DNA of 64,000 nt, from assembly GCF_000956405.1 (NCBI RefSeq), contig NZ_JYIV01000020.1:62001-126000 (forward strand), written 5' to 3'. The DNA comes from Microbacterium oxydans. Its GTDB lineage: Bacteria; Actinomycetota; Actinomycetes; Actinomycetales; Microbacteriaceae. Shown piece after piece: positions 51,247-59,214 of the stretch; position 1 is the stretch's first letter, and the number at the start of each line of letters is the position of its first letter. The notes under the pieces are model-generated. The model saw only the letters and a program-made list of their open reading frames with translations. It made no database searches and was not told the DNA's origin. The position numbers were made by a program, and so were the translations under genes.

Positions 51247-52479
51247 GTGAAGGACGGATGGATGCGACGCTGGATGCGCGCGTGGGGATTCCTGGCCGTC
51301 GAGGCCGGAGTCTCGATCGCATCCGTCCTGTTCCTGAGCGTGGGCATCGTCCTGCTGCCCCTCATGATCATCACCGGCGGCGTGCTGGTCATGCCCGAGG
51401 CGGTGCAGGGTCTGCACCGGTGGACCGATGTGAACCGACGTCGTGTCGGCGCCTACCGGAGCGAGCCGCTGCCGCCGATCGGCCACGTGCTCCCGCCGGC
51501 GTCGACCATCGAGGACCGGCTGCGCTTCGCGTTCTCCCGCGCCACCGGCCGCGACGTGCTGTGGCTCGTGGTGCAGGGCCTCCCCGTGCTGTTCCTGTCC
51601 CTGCTGACGATCTCGCTGCCCGTCGCGGCAGTCAACACCCTCGCCATCACCTACTACTGGCAGTTCGCTCCCGTCGACGACCCCGTCGGATCGGTGTACC
51701 CCGTCACGTCGTGGGAACTCGCCGCCACGATGCCGCTGCTCGCCGCGGCGTACGCGATCCTCTCGGTCTTCCTGATCCCCGCCGTCGCCCGCCTGGTGTC
51801 GTTCGTGTCGGCGAAGCTGCTCGCGACTCCGGAGAAATCACGCCTCGCCGCCCGCGTCGACGCCCTGACCCTCAGCCGCGCAGCCGCCCTCGATGCCCAC
51901 GCGGCCGAGCTGCGGCGCATCGAGCGCGACCTGCACGATGGCGCGCAGAACCGGCTCGTGAACGTGGTCATGATGCTCGGCATCGCCGAACGGGCGCAGG
52001 AGACCGGGGGCGATGTGCTCGAACCTCTGCGACGAGCGCAGGATGCCGCGACCGACGCGCTCGCGGGCCTGCGCCGCACGGTGCACGACATCTATCCGCC
52101 GATCCTCGACGAGCTGGGGTTGGAGGGTGCCCTGGCGTCGCTCGCCGGACGCAGCGTCATCCCGTGCACGGTCGAGGCGAACGAGGTCGGGCGGGTCCCG
52201 GCTGCCGTCGAGTCGGCGAGCTACTTCGTGGTGGCCGAGGCGCTCACGAACGTCAGCAAGTACAGCGAGGCGACCCGTGTCGCGGTGCGGGTCGAGCGCG
52301 ACGGCGAGCTGCTGCTCATCACGGTCGAAGACGACGGTGTGGGCGGCGCGGTCGAGCGCCCAGGCGGTGGGGTCGCCGGCATCCGCCGCCGCATCGAGGC
52401 GTTCGAGGGCGTCCTCGACGTGACGAGCCCGGCCGGGGGACCCACCATCCTGAGAGCGGAGCTGCCATGCGGATCGTGA
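51247..52479 (+). CDS. Sensor histidine kinase (NarL-type, HisKA_3)
   Basis: 410 aa. About four membrane helices in the N-terminal 190 residues form a PspC/sensor-like domain with no large outside loop. HisKA_3 has H230 in RRIERDLHDGAQNRL, followed by an ATPase domain (ALTNVSKYSEATRV, DDGVGG). The GTG start at 51247 is preceded 6 nt upstream by a -10-like CAGACT, so the mRNA may be leaderless; GTG 51241 is an alternative. It overlaps the response regulator gene by 13 nt. Divergent from the FtsX-type ABC genes, it probably senses envelope stress and controls them. Confidence 0.88.
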   Translation: MKDGWMRRWMRAWGFLAVEAGVSIASVLFLSVGIVLLPLMIITGGVLVMPEAVQGLHRWTDVNRRRVGAYRSEPLPPIGHVLPPASTIEDRLRFAFSRATGRDVLWLVVQGLPVLFLSLLTISLPVAAVNTLAITYYWQFAPVDDPVGSVYPVTSWELAATMPLLAAAYAILSVFLIPAVARLVSFVSAKLLATPEKSRLAARVDALTLSRAAALDAHAAELRRIERDLHDGAQNRLVNVVMMLGIAERAQETGGDVLEPLRRAQDAATDALAGLRRTVHDIYPPILDELGLEGALASLAGRSVIPCTVEANEVGRVPAAVESASYFVVAEALTNVSKYSEATRVAVRVERDGELLLITVEDDGVGGAVERPGGGVAGIRRRIEAFEGVLDVTSPAGGPTILRAELPCGS

Positions 52480-53105
52480 TCGCCGAAGACGACACCCTGC
52501 TGCGTGAGGGGCTGGCGCTACTGCTGCGCAGCGAGGGGTTCGAGGTGGTCGCGGCCGTGGACAACGCCGAGGACCTCCTCTCCCGGATCGACGAGGCCGA
52601 TGCCGCGGTGGTCGATGTGCGGATGCCGCCCACCTTCACCAGCGAGGGCTTGAAGGCCGCCGCCGAAGCCCGTGCCCGTCGCCCCGGCTTCCCCGTGCTC
52701 GTGCTGTCGGCGTACGTCGAGGATCGCTATGCCGGCGAGCTGCTGGCAGCAGGGGCCGACGGTCTCGGCTACCTGCTCAAGGAGCGCGTGGGCAAGGTCG
52801 CCGCGTTCATCGACGCCCTGCGCCGTGTGGCCGCTGGTGGCACGGTGATGGATCCCGAGGTGATCTCGCAGCTGATGAGCCGCCGTCGCGCCGACGACCC
52901 GGTGCAGACGCTGACTCCGCGCGAGCGCGAGGTGCTCGGCCTCATGGCCGAAGGCCTCGACAACGGCACCATCGCCGAGCGGCTCTTCGTGACCGAGACG
53001 GCGGTGAGCAAGCACATCGGCAACATCTTCGCCAAGCTCGGCCTCGCCTCCAGCGACAGCGGCCACCGCCGCGTGCTCGCCGTCCTCGCCTACCTCCGCA
53101 GCTAG
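52467..53105 (+). CDS. NarL-family response regulator
   Basis: 212 aa. Receiver domain with phospho-acceptor D50 (VVDVRMPP) and acidic pocket EDD at 7-9; conserved K in YLLKERVG. The C-terminal LuxR-type helix-turn-helix reads LTPREREVLGLMAEGLDNGT, then TETAVSKHIGNIFAKLGL. The ATG lies within the kinase gene, 13 nt before its stop, so the two are coupled. It likely activates the divergent ABC transporter genes. Confidence 0.95.
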   Translation: MRIVIAEDDTLLREGLALLLRSEGFEVVAAVDNAEDLLSRIDEADAAVVDVRMPPTFTSEGLKAAAEARARRPGFPVLVLSAYVEDRYAGELLAAGADGLGYLLKERVGKVAAFIDALRRVAAGGTVMDPEVISQLMSRRRADDPVQTLTPREREVLGLMAEGLDNGTIAERLFVTETAVSKHIGNIFAKLGLASSDSGHRRVLAVLAYLRS

Positions 53106-53156
53106 CCCCCCTCTCTCTCTTCTCTCCCTCCCCGGCGCCGAGACCCACACTCGCCG

Positions 53157-53200
53157 CCGAGACCCACGGCTCTGGACGCCTGCGGGCGTGGGTTTCGGCG
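53157..53200 (+). terminator. Hairpin downstream of the response regulator, with partial repeats
   Basis: 13-nt arms (53157-53169 and 53188-53200), one wobble pair, built on GCCGAGACCCACG. A second copy of GCCGAGACCCAC lies just before (53139-53150) and a second inverted partner (ATGGGTCTCGCCG) just after (53208-53220), so two nested hairpins are possible. Confidence 0.65.
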
Positions 53201-53239
53201 CGCGCGATGGGTCTCGCCGTCGCGCCCGAAAAGAAGTTT

Positions 53240-53310
53240 CAGTATTCGGTGTTGCTAAGTACCGGTACTCAGTGTTACTTTGTACCGGTACCCAGCAACA
53301 CTGAGTACTG
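53240..53310 (+). promoter_or_regulatory. Large inverted-repeat operator of the PadR operon
   Basis: 29-nt arms (53240-53268 and 53282-53310) pair except for 4 positions, around a 13-nt centre. Each arm contains GTACCGGTAC, itself a palindrome, and a CAGTRYTYRGTGTTGCT outer part. PadR proteins usually bind such sites beside their own gene; the ATG of the padR gene is 33 nt away. Confidence 0.78.
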
Positions 53311-53343
53311 AACGAAAGACAGAGAACGAAAGGAGGGGACCTG

Positions 53344-53697
53344 ATGGGAAAGCAGATGACCGAGATGCTCAAGGGCACCCTGGAGGGCATCGTGCTGGCC
53401 CTCCTCGCCGAGCAGCCGGCCTACGGATACGAGATCACCACACGGCTGCGGGAGCACGGCTTCACCGACACCGCCGAGGGCACCGTCTACGCCCTGCTGG
53501 TCAGGATCGAGCAGAAGAAGCTCGTCGACGTCGAGAAGGTGCCGAGCGAGAAGGGCCCGCCCCGCAAGGTGTACACCCTCAATGCTCAGGGCCGCCAGGA
53601 GCTGGAGGAGTTCTGGACCACCTGGAGCTTCCTCCGCACGCACATCGAACGACTGCACACCACGAACACCACCGACACCACGAACAAGGAGAACTGA
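53344..53697 (+). CDS. PadR-family transcriptional regulator
   Basis: 117 aa. The N-terminal winged helix-turn-helix reads LKGTLEGIVLALLAEQPAYGYEI, followed by the wing GTVYALLVRIEQKKLV and GPPRKVYTLNAQGR. A short C-terminal helix gives the dimerisation arm. A strong AAAGGAGG precedes the ATG. As the first gene of a four-gene ABC exporter operon with an inverted-repeat operator in front, it should repress the operon until a toxic compound, often an antibiotic, binds. Confidence 0.93.
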   Translation: MGKQMTEMLKGTLEGIVLALLAEQPAYGYEITTRLREHGFTDTAEGTVYALLVRIEQKKLVDVEKVPSEKGPPRKVYTLNAQGRQELEEFWTTWSFLRTHIERLHTTNTTDTTNKEN

Positions 53698-53698
53698 C

Positions 53699-54067
53699 AT
53701 GGCCGCGAAGTGGATCGAAGCGCTCACCGGATCGCTCGAGCAGAAGAAGCAGTACAAGCAGGCCAAGGCCCGCATCGACGCCCTCCCCTCGCCGTACCGC
53801 GAGGTGGCGAACGCCCAGTACCGGTACTACCTGTACTACGGCGGCATCACCGACGGCGACACCATCGTCACGATGTTCCTCGACCTCGCCGACCTGTGGG
53901 AGCGCGCCGCAGTCGACGGCACCCCGGTCAGCGCCATCGTGGGCGACGACCCCGTGGAGTACGCCGAGGACTATGCCCGTGCCTACGGCGGCACGCAGTG
54001 GATCGACAAGGAGCGCGCTCGCCTCATCAAGGCGTTCGACGACGCGAAGAAGAAGGAGGAATCATGA
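53699..54067 (+). CDS. DUF1048-family protein
   Basis: 122 aa, all-helical and soluble. It is of the DUF1048 type (WIEALTGSLEQKKQYKQAKA, LPSPYREVANAQYRYYLYYG), which is frequently found between padR and ABC-2 transporter genes. AAGGAG lies 8 nt before the ATG. Its stop overlaps the ATPase start (ATGA). The role is unknown. Its constant position suggests a link to PadR signalling or to the transporter. Confidence 0.88.
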   Translation: MAAKWIEALTGSLEQKKQYKQAKARIDALPSPYREVANAQYRYYLYYGGITDGDTIVTMFLDLADLWERAAVDGTPVSAIVGDDPVEYAEDYARAYGGTQWIDKERARLIKAFDDAKKKEES

Positions 54068-54837
54068 CGCACACCGCCATCTCGGTGCACGGCATCGAGA
54101 AGTCGTACAAGGATCTGCACGTGCTGCGCGGCGTCGACTTCGAGGTCGAGAAGGGCAGCATCTTCGCCCTCCTCGGCTCGAACGGCGCGGGCAAGACCAC
54201 CATGGTGCGCATCCTCTCCACCCTGCTGAAGTCCGATGCCGGCACAGCGACGGTGCAGGGCATCGACGTCGCGGCGAACCCGGTCGGAGTGCGCGAGCGC
54301 ATCAGTCTCACCGGGCAGTTCGCCGCCGTCGACGAGATCCTCACCGGACGCGAGAACCTGGTGCTGGTCGCGAAGCTGCGGCATCTGCCCGACGCGGGGA
54401 AGGTCGCCGACGACCTCCTGGCCACGTTCCGTCTGACGGAGGCCGGCGCGCGCAAGGTCGGCACCTACTCGGGCGGCATGCGTCGCCGGCTCGACATCGC
54501 GATGAGCCTGGTCGGCGACCCCGAGGTCATCTACCTCGACGAGCCGACCACCGGCCTCGACCCCGAAGCCCGGATCGAGGTATGGGGCGTGGTCAAGGAG
54601 CTCGCGAACACCGGCACGACCGTGCTGCTCACCACGCAGTACCTCGATGAGGCGGAGCAGTTGGCCGACCGCATCGCGATCTTGCACGAGGGCCGCATCA
54701 TCGCGAACGACACTCTCGCCGGACTCAAGCGACTGCTCCCGGCCGCGAAGGTCGAGTACGTCGAGAAGCAGCCCACCCTCGAGGAGATCTTCCTCACCCT
54801 CATCGGCCCCTCATCCGGAAAGGAGAAGGCAGCATGA
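54064..54837 (+). CDS. ABC-2 exporter ATP-binding protein (DrrA-like)
   Basis: 257 aa. Walker A GSNGAGKTT, signature YSGGMRRRLD, Walker B VIYLDEPTTGLD and LLTTQYLDEAE, with the basic C-terminal arm typical of daunorubicin-resistance DrrA. It works with the next gene's permease to export hydrophobic drugs. It overlaps both neighbours by ATGA. Confidence 0.95.
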   Translation: MTHTAISVHGIEKSYKDLHVLRGVDFEVEKGSIFALLGSNGAGKTTMVRILSTLLKSDAGTATVQGIDVAANPVGVRERISLTGQFAAVDEILTGRENLVLVAKLRHLPDAGKVADDLLATFRLTEAGARKVGTYSGGMRRRLDIAMSLVGDPEVIYLDEPTTGLDPEARIEVWGVVKELANTGTTVLLTTQYLDEAEQLADRIAILHEGRIIANDTLAGLKRLLPAAKVEYVEKQPTLEEIFLTLIGPSSGKEKAA

Positions 54838-55601
54838 CCACGCACTTCGCCGCCGACACGGCGACACTCACCGGCCGCTCCATGCGGCACATCTTCCGCA
54901 GCCCCGACACGATCATCACCACGGCAGTCACCCCGATCGCCCTGATGCTCCTGTTCGTGTACGTCTTCGGTGGCGCCCTCCAGCAGAGCACCGGCGTCGA
55001 CAACTATGTGAACTACCTGCTGCCGGGCATCCTGCTCATCGCGATCGCGTCGGGCATCGCCTACACGGCGTTTCGACTGTTCACCGACATGCAGAGCGGC
55101 ATCTTCGAGCGGTTCCACTCCATGCCGATCGCCCGATCGAGCGTGCTGTGGGCCCACGTGCTCACGTCGCTCACCGCGAACGCCATCACCCTCGCGATCA
55201 TCTTCGGAGTCGGATTCCTCATGGGCTTCCGCACCGGGGCGAGCGTCTGGGCCTGGCTCGGAGTGATCGGCATCCTGATGCTGTTCACGCTGGCACTCAC
55301 GTGGCTGGCGATCATCGCAGGCCTGAACGCCAAGACGGTCGACGGCGCGAGCGCCTTCTCGTATCCGCTGATCTTCCTGCCGTTCATCAGCTCGGCATTC
55401 GTGCCGACCGACACCATGCCGGCACCGGTGCAGTGGTTCGCCGACAACCAGCCCGTCACCTCGATCGTCAACACCATCCAGGCGCTGTTCGCGGAGAAGC
55501 CGGTCGGGACCGACATCTGGATCGCTCTCGCCTGGTGCGTCGGGATCCTCGTGGTCGCCTACGTCTTCGCGATCATCTCGTACCGGAAGAAGGTCAGCTG
55601 A
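54834..55601 (+). CDS. ABC-2 type exporter permease (DrrB-like)
   Basis: 255 aa, six membrane segments, ABC-2 membrane signature in AKTVDGASAFSYPLIFLPFI and the final helix ending in ISYRKKVS. It forms the membrane channel for the DrrA-like ATPase. The last 23 codons and the terminator after them recur at 57039-57191, downstream of a short insertion. The gene itself is intact. Confidence 0.94.
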   Translation: MTTHFAADTATLTGRSMRHIFRSPDTIITTAVTPIALMLLFVYVFGGALQQSTGVDNYVNYLLPGILLIAIASGIAYTAFRLFTDMQSGIFERFHSMPIARSSVLWAHVLTSLTANAITLAIIFGVGFLMGFRTGASVWAWLGVIGILMLFTLALTWLAIIAGLNAKTVDGASAFSYPLIFLPFISSAFVPTDTMPAPVQWFADNQPVTSIVNTIQALFAEKPVGTDIWIALAWCVGILVVAYVFAIISYRKKVS

Positions 55602-55681
55602 TCGACGCCAAGCGAGACGGAACGCTCCGACCGGGGACTTCTCCCCGGCGGGGCGTTTCGCCGCGCTCGGCGGTCTGCACG
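55530..55681. repeat. 152-bp direct repeat, copy A (3' end of the DrrB-like gene)
   Basis: Matches 57039-57191 throughout except for one extra C in copy B within the terminator region. It covers the last 24 codons of the permease gene (with stop) and the following hairpin CCGGGGA-CTTC-TCCCCGG (55631-55648). Together the two copies bracket a 1357-bp lower-G+C islet. Confidence 0.97.
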
Positions 55682-55684
55682 ATT

Positions 55685-56047
55685 TCAGGAGGATACCGGG
55701 TATGCAGAGACCATCAGCAGATATGCCGCTGTGATCGCGACAAGACTCAACCCCATCATCACGGCACCGATGATGTGCGGTGAGGTCCTCCTCAGCAAAG
55801 CGAAGACGAACAGCAGGACCTGACTGGCAACGAGGACGATCAACACGACCTTCAGACCGTCCGCTGCGAAGTTGGCAACGTCGTCCCTGCACGATGACAC
55901 GCACCCATCCATCCTCATCGCCGTGAGATAAATGAGGAGCATTCCGCCACAAGCGACTGCAATTTGAGCCACCATCCAGAGCGTTGCTGCAAAGTAGCGA
56001 CGTGGCGGCACACGCCGAATTGGCCCCCAGCCACTCGTCGAAGTCAT
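55685..56047 (-). CDS. Small integral membrane protein of unknown function (islet gene)
   Basis: 120 aa with three hydrophobic segments (about 19-41, 67-86, 93-115) and two cysteines around residues 49-53 (GCVSSC), likely outside the membrane. I do not recognise it. The ATG overlaps the cutinase-like stop (ATGA), so it is translationally coupled to that gene. Its stop lies only 4 nt from copy A of the direct repeat. Base composition is lower in G+C than the flanks, as for the whole islet. Confidence 0.7.
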   Translation of the reverse strand: MTSTSGWGPIRRVPPRRYFAATLWMVAQIAVACGGMLLIYLTAMRMDGCVSSCRDDVANFAADGLKVVLIVLVASQVLLFVFALLRRTSPHIIGAVMMGLSLVAITAAYLLMVSAYPVSS

Positions 56048-56913
56048 GAGAAGTCAGTCATCATGTACTGAACGAACGAACGCGGACCCGACATGTAGTA
56101 CTTACACGAACTGTGTATCGCATTGTCAATTGGACTTCCAGCCTGGCAAGCCCAATCCTTCGCAAAGCAGTACGAGCGAATCTTCGGTACCCATTGAGGG
56201 TTGGGGCTGGTGCTTCCCTGAGGCCATCCCCAGGACTTGTATTCGGATGCAAGATAGTCCAAGCTAGCTTGCCCCCTGGCGAAGATGCCCTGGCCAGTGG
56301 CCATCGAATCCGAAGAGTTCCACCCGGTTCCTGCCTTCCATGTTGGATCGCCCCAGACCACGACCGCCCGGATCATCGAGCGCGCCTTTGCAGACAAGGT
56401 GGGGTAGAAGCCGCCGCCGAACTTGATCTCCGAGCCCGGCGCGAGCGCGGTAAGTATCACTTGCGCCCCTTGAGAGTGCCCGGCGAGGACCACGGCAGGA
56501 AGTGTCGCGCAACGGGAAGCCATCCACTCGAGTTCCGCCTGCAGCGCGAGCACTCCGCTGGTGACGCTCTGCTGATACGCACCCGCGTCAGAAGCAGGAT
56601 AGTTCAGGCGTTCAACGTAGAGCCCGTACTCATTCCACGGATCCTCCGGAAGTAGATATGTGGCCGTGAACTGCCCGACGACGTCGCCCATACCTCCGCT
56701 CGTCCACCCGTGACCCGCCTGCGTGCTCCCCGAACCCGCGGGAGCAGACGTCCCACGCACACCGATCATCACAGCCCACGCACACTGGTTGGTGGTATTC
56801 GTCGCGCTTGCGGCGGTCCCCCCGCCAAGTACCGCCACCGCCGCCAGTGCCAGCGCCAATACGGCAGCCTTTCCCCTTCGCGCCCCCCAGCGCAATCTCC
56901 GGTCAACACTCAT
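56044..56913 (-). CDS. Secreted cutinase-like serine esterase (islet gene)
   Basis: 289 aa. Signal peptide (about 1-37, LALALAAVAVLGGGTAAS), then an alpha/beta-hydrolase domain with nucleophile S147 in AGHSQGAQVIL. The C-terminal CQAGSPIDNAIHSSC has a Cys pair with Asp and His nearby, which recalls the cutinase C-x-x-G-D-x-I-C and H region, though the Asp is shifted. Actinobacterial cutinases hydrolyse cutin, esters or lipids outside the cell. The gene lies in a lower-G+C islet bounded by direct repeats, convergent with the DrrB-like gene, so it was probably acquired later. Confidence 0.8.
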   Translation of the reverse strand: MSVDRRLRWGARRGKAAVLALALAAVAVLGGGTAASATNTTNQCAWAVMIGVRGTSAPAGSGSTQAGHGWTSGGMGDVVGQFTATYLLPEDPWNEYGLYVERLNYPASDAGAYQQSVTSGVLALQAELEWMASRCATLPAVVLAGHSQGAQVILTALAPGSEIKFGGGFYPTLSAKARSMIRAVVVWGDPTWKAGTGWNSSDSMATGQGIFARGQASLDYLASEYKSWGWPQGSTSPNPQWVPKIRSYCFAKDWACQAGSPIDNAIHSSCKYYMSGPRSFVQYMMTDFS

Positions 56914-56976
56914 ACTCGCTCTTTAGTTTGTCTAAACGATTGCTTAATCAGCATCGTGTTCGCGGGGCCGAGAGAC

Positions 56977-57034
56977 GAGAGCCTCAAGTCGAGGTGTGAG
57001 AGCCTTGAGTCGAGAGATGCGAGCCTTGAGTCGC
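56977..57034. repeat. Three imperfect tandem repeats near the islet edge
   Basis: Units 56977-56997, 56998-57020 and 57021-57034 share GAGCCTTGAGTCG or GAGCCTCAAGTCG. They end 4 nt before copy B of the 153-bp direct repeat begins. Confidence 0.8.
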
Positions 57035-57038
57035 TTTT

Positions 57039-57191
57039 GCCTGGTGCGTCGGGATCCTCGTGGTCGCCTACGTCTTCGCGATCATCTCGTACCGGAAGAA
57101 GGTCAGCTGATCGACGCCAAGCGAGACGGAACGCTCCGACCGGGGACTTCTCCCCGGCCGGGGCGTTTCGCCGCGCTCGGCGGTCTGCACG
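57039..57191. repeat. 153-bp direct repeat, copy B (residual DrrB-like 3' end)
   Basis: An untranslated copy of the permease gene's end and terminator (hairpin at 57140-57157), in the same orientation as copy A. It is followed by hairpin repeat copy 3. It is the fragment left on the far side of the islet. Confidence 0.97.
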
Positions 57192-57203
57192 CCTTTCCCT
57201 CTT

Positions 57204-57262
57204 CTCCCGTCGCACTTTCTGTCGCTCACAGATCCTGAAAGCGACAGAAAGTGCGACGGGAG
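57204..57262. repeat. Dispersed hairpin repeat, copy 3
   Basis: A perfect 23-bp inverted repeat (57204-57226 and 57240-57262) with a 13-nt loop, lying between copy B of the direct repeat and the stop of the FtsX-like gene 36 nt away. Confidence 0.95.
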
Positions 57263-57298
57263 CGGATGCGGGGGGCACTCGCGATCGAACCCAGGGCC

Positions 57299-58507
57299 TC
57301 AGACCGTGCGAAGCGCCGCCGTCGGCGACAGCCGCGCGGCGCTGATCGCGGGGTAAAGCCCGGCGATCACCCCGACCACCAGCGCCACGACCGGGCCACC
57401 GAACAGCACGACCGCGGGGATCGTCACCGCCTGCCCCTGGACCGAGGCGTAGACGACGACCCCGAGTGCCCCGACCGCGGCTCCGGCGAGGCCCCCCAGC
57501 CCGCCGAGCACGATCGCCTCCGCCACGAACTGACCCGCGATCTGCCCCGAGCGCGCGCCGAGCGCACGTCGAAGACCGATCTCGCCGCGACGCTCCAACA
57601 CCGCGACCACCATGGTGTTCGCGATGCCGATCCCTCCGACCAGCAGAGCGATCGCCGCGAGGCCGACCGCGAGGCCGGACAGCGAGTCATCCGCAGTGTC
57701 CCGCGCGCCGGCGAGGTCGCCGAGCCCGTTCACCTGCACATACGGAGACGAGGGGTTCGCAGCGCGGGCGATCGCATCGCGGACCTTCTCCCCCGTCGCA
57801 CCGTCGGCCATGCGCACGTAGATCGCGGCGATCCTGCCGTCGCTCTTCTTCGCCACGTGCCCGGCCGCCCATCGGTCCCCGAGGTACGCACTCGCGTCGA
57901 TGGATTCGGCGAGGCCGGCCGCATCGAGGATCCCGATCACGGTGTACCACTGCTCGCCGATCCACACCCGCACGCCCGGCTCCGTGATGCCCATGCGCGC
58001 CGCAGCCGCCGCACCCAGCACCGTCACCGGCAACGAGCGGTCGGTCTCGTCGAACCAGGAGCCCTTCGCCACGGATCCCTCCACCGACGACAGGAAGTCT
58101 GGACTCGCCGCATAGGCGGTCAGCCCGTTGCCCTGACTCTTCGGCATGAGGTCGTTGCGGTACACGCCCGTGTCGTCCGGCACCTTCTCGAGCACCCCGA
58201 TCCGTTCCACGCCGTCCACCCGCTCGATCATCCCGGCGGCCGTCTCCGGCAGCGCGACCGGCTTGTTGTCCGGTCCGTAGCCCGGCTGCACGACGATCAT
58301 GTTCGCGCCGAGGGAGTCGAGTTCGGCCAACAGCTGGGCCTGGTTCGAGGCGGCGATGCCCGTGATCGCGGTGAGCGCCGCGATGCCGACCGCCACGCCG
58401 AGTGCTGACAGCGCCGTGCGCATCTTGCGACTGCGAGGACCGATGAGTGCCGTGCGGATGCTGTCCGCGACACTCAGTCGTGGCATCCGCTCCCCTCGGC
58501 GTCTCAT
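57299..58507 (-). CDS. MacB-like FtsX-domain ABC permease
   Basis: 402 aa. One N-terminal helix (ALSALGVAVGIAALTAITGI), a MacB-type extracytoplasmic domain, then three helices with the FtsX signature ERRGEIGLRRALGARSGQIA. The layout is that of MacB without its ATPase domain. The ATG overlaps the ATPase stop. With the adaptor and lipoprotein genes upstream it forms an efflux or extrusion complex. The next gene after it is missing; a hairpin repeat follows instead. Confidence 0.93.
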   Translation of the reverse strand: MRRRGERMPRLSVADSIRTALIGPRSRKMRTALSALGVAVGIAALTAITGIAASNQAQLLAELDSLGANMIVVQPGYGPDNKPVALPETAAGMIERVDGVERIGVLEKVPDDTGVYRNDLMPKSQGNGLTAYAASPDFLSSVEGSVAKGSWFDETDRSLPVTVLGAAAAARMGITEPGVRVWIGEQWYTVIGILDAAGLAESIDASAYLGDRWAAGHVAKKSDGRIAAIYVRMADGATGEKVRDAIARAANPSSPYVQVNGLGDLAGARDTADDSLSGLAVGLAAIALLVGGIGIANTMVVAVLERRGEIGLRRALGARSGQIAGQFVAEAIVLGGLGGLAGAAVGALGVVVYASVQGQAVTIPAVVLFGGPVVALVVGVIAGLYPAISAARLSPTAALRTV

Positions 58508-59214
58508 GCAGCGACCTCTTCATTCACGCGCGAGCCGGTGTCGCTCACGATCCGGCCGTCGTGGATGCCGACCTGCCGCTGCGTGCGCTCGGCGATGTGC
58601 GGATCGTGCGTGATGATCACGACGGCCGTGCCGGAATCGGCGATCGAGGTGAGCAGCTCGAGGATGCGATCGCCCGTGGTCGAGTCGAGCGCACCGGTCG
58701 GCTCATCGGCGAACAGCACCGACGGATCGCCGACGATCGCCCTGGCTATCGCCACACGCTGCTGCTCGCCGCCGGACAGCTGACCGGGTCGGTGCTTCAT
58801 GCGGGCGCCGAGGCCCACCCGCTCCAGGGCCGCTGCCGCACGCCTTGACCGCTCGGCCGCCGGCACGCCGGAGTAGAGCAGACCGAGCGCGACGTTGTCG
58901 AGCGCGCTCAGCGCGGGCAGGAGGAAGAACTGCTGGAACACGAAGCCGATGCGGCGAGCGCGCAGCACGGCACGCTCGCGTTCGGGCAGAGCCGCGGCGT
59001 CCGTCCCATCGATCAGCACGGTGCCGCTCGTGGGGTCGTCGAGGGTGCCCATGATCGAGAGCATCGTGCTCTTGCCCGATCCTGAGGCTCCGACCACGGC
59101 CACCAGCTCACCGCTCTCGATCGCCAGGCTCATGCCGTGCAGCACGCGCAGCGGCGGGTTGCCCGGGTACTCCTTGATCACATCGACGAGTTCGACCACC
59201 GTGTCGGGTGTCAT
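58504..59214 (-). CDS. ABC transporter ATP-binding protein (MacB/LolD type)
   Basis: 236 aa. Walker A GASGSGKST, FVFQQFFLLP, signature LSGGEQQRVAIARA, Walker B VLFADEPTGALD, H-loop IITHDPHI. Partner of the MacB-like permease. It overlaps both neighbouring genes by ATGA. Confidence 0.95.
   Translation of the reverse strand: MTPDTVVELVDVIKEYPGNPPLRVLHGMSLAIESGELVAVVGASGSGKSTMLSIMGTLDDPTSGTVLIDGTDAAALPERERAVLRARRIGFVFQQFFLLPALSALDNVALGLLYSGVPAAERSRRAAAALERVGLGARMKHRPGQLSGGEQQRVAIARAIVGDPSVLFADEPTGALDSTTGDRILELLTSIADSGTAVVIITHDPHIAERTQRQVGIHDGRIVSDTGSRVNEEVAA

Noticed and set aside
55682..57038. Integrase, transposase or attachment-site tRNA that would explain the islet
   Set aside because: The islet holds only two genes, neither a recombinase. 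No tRNA gene is visible at either end.
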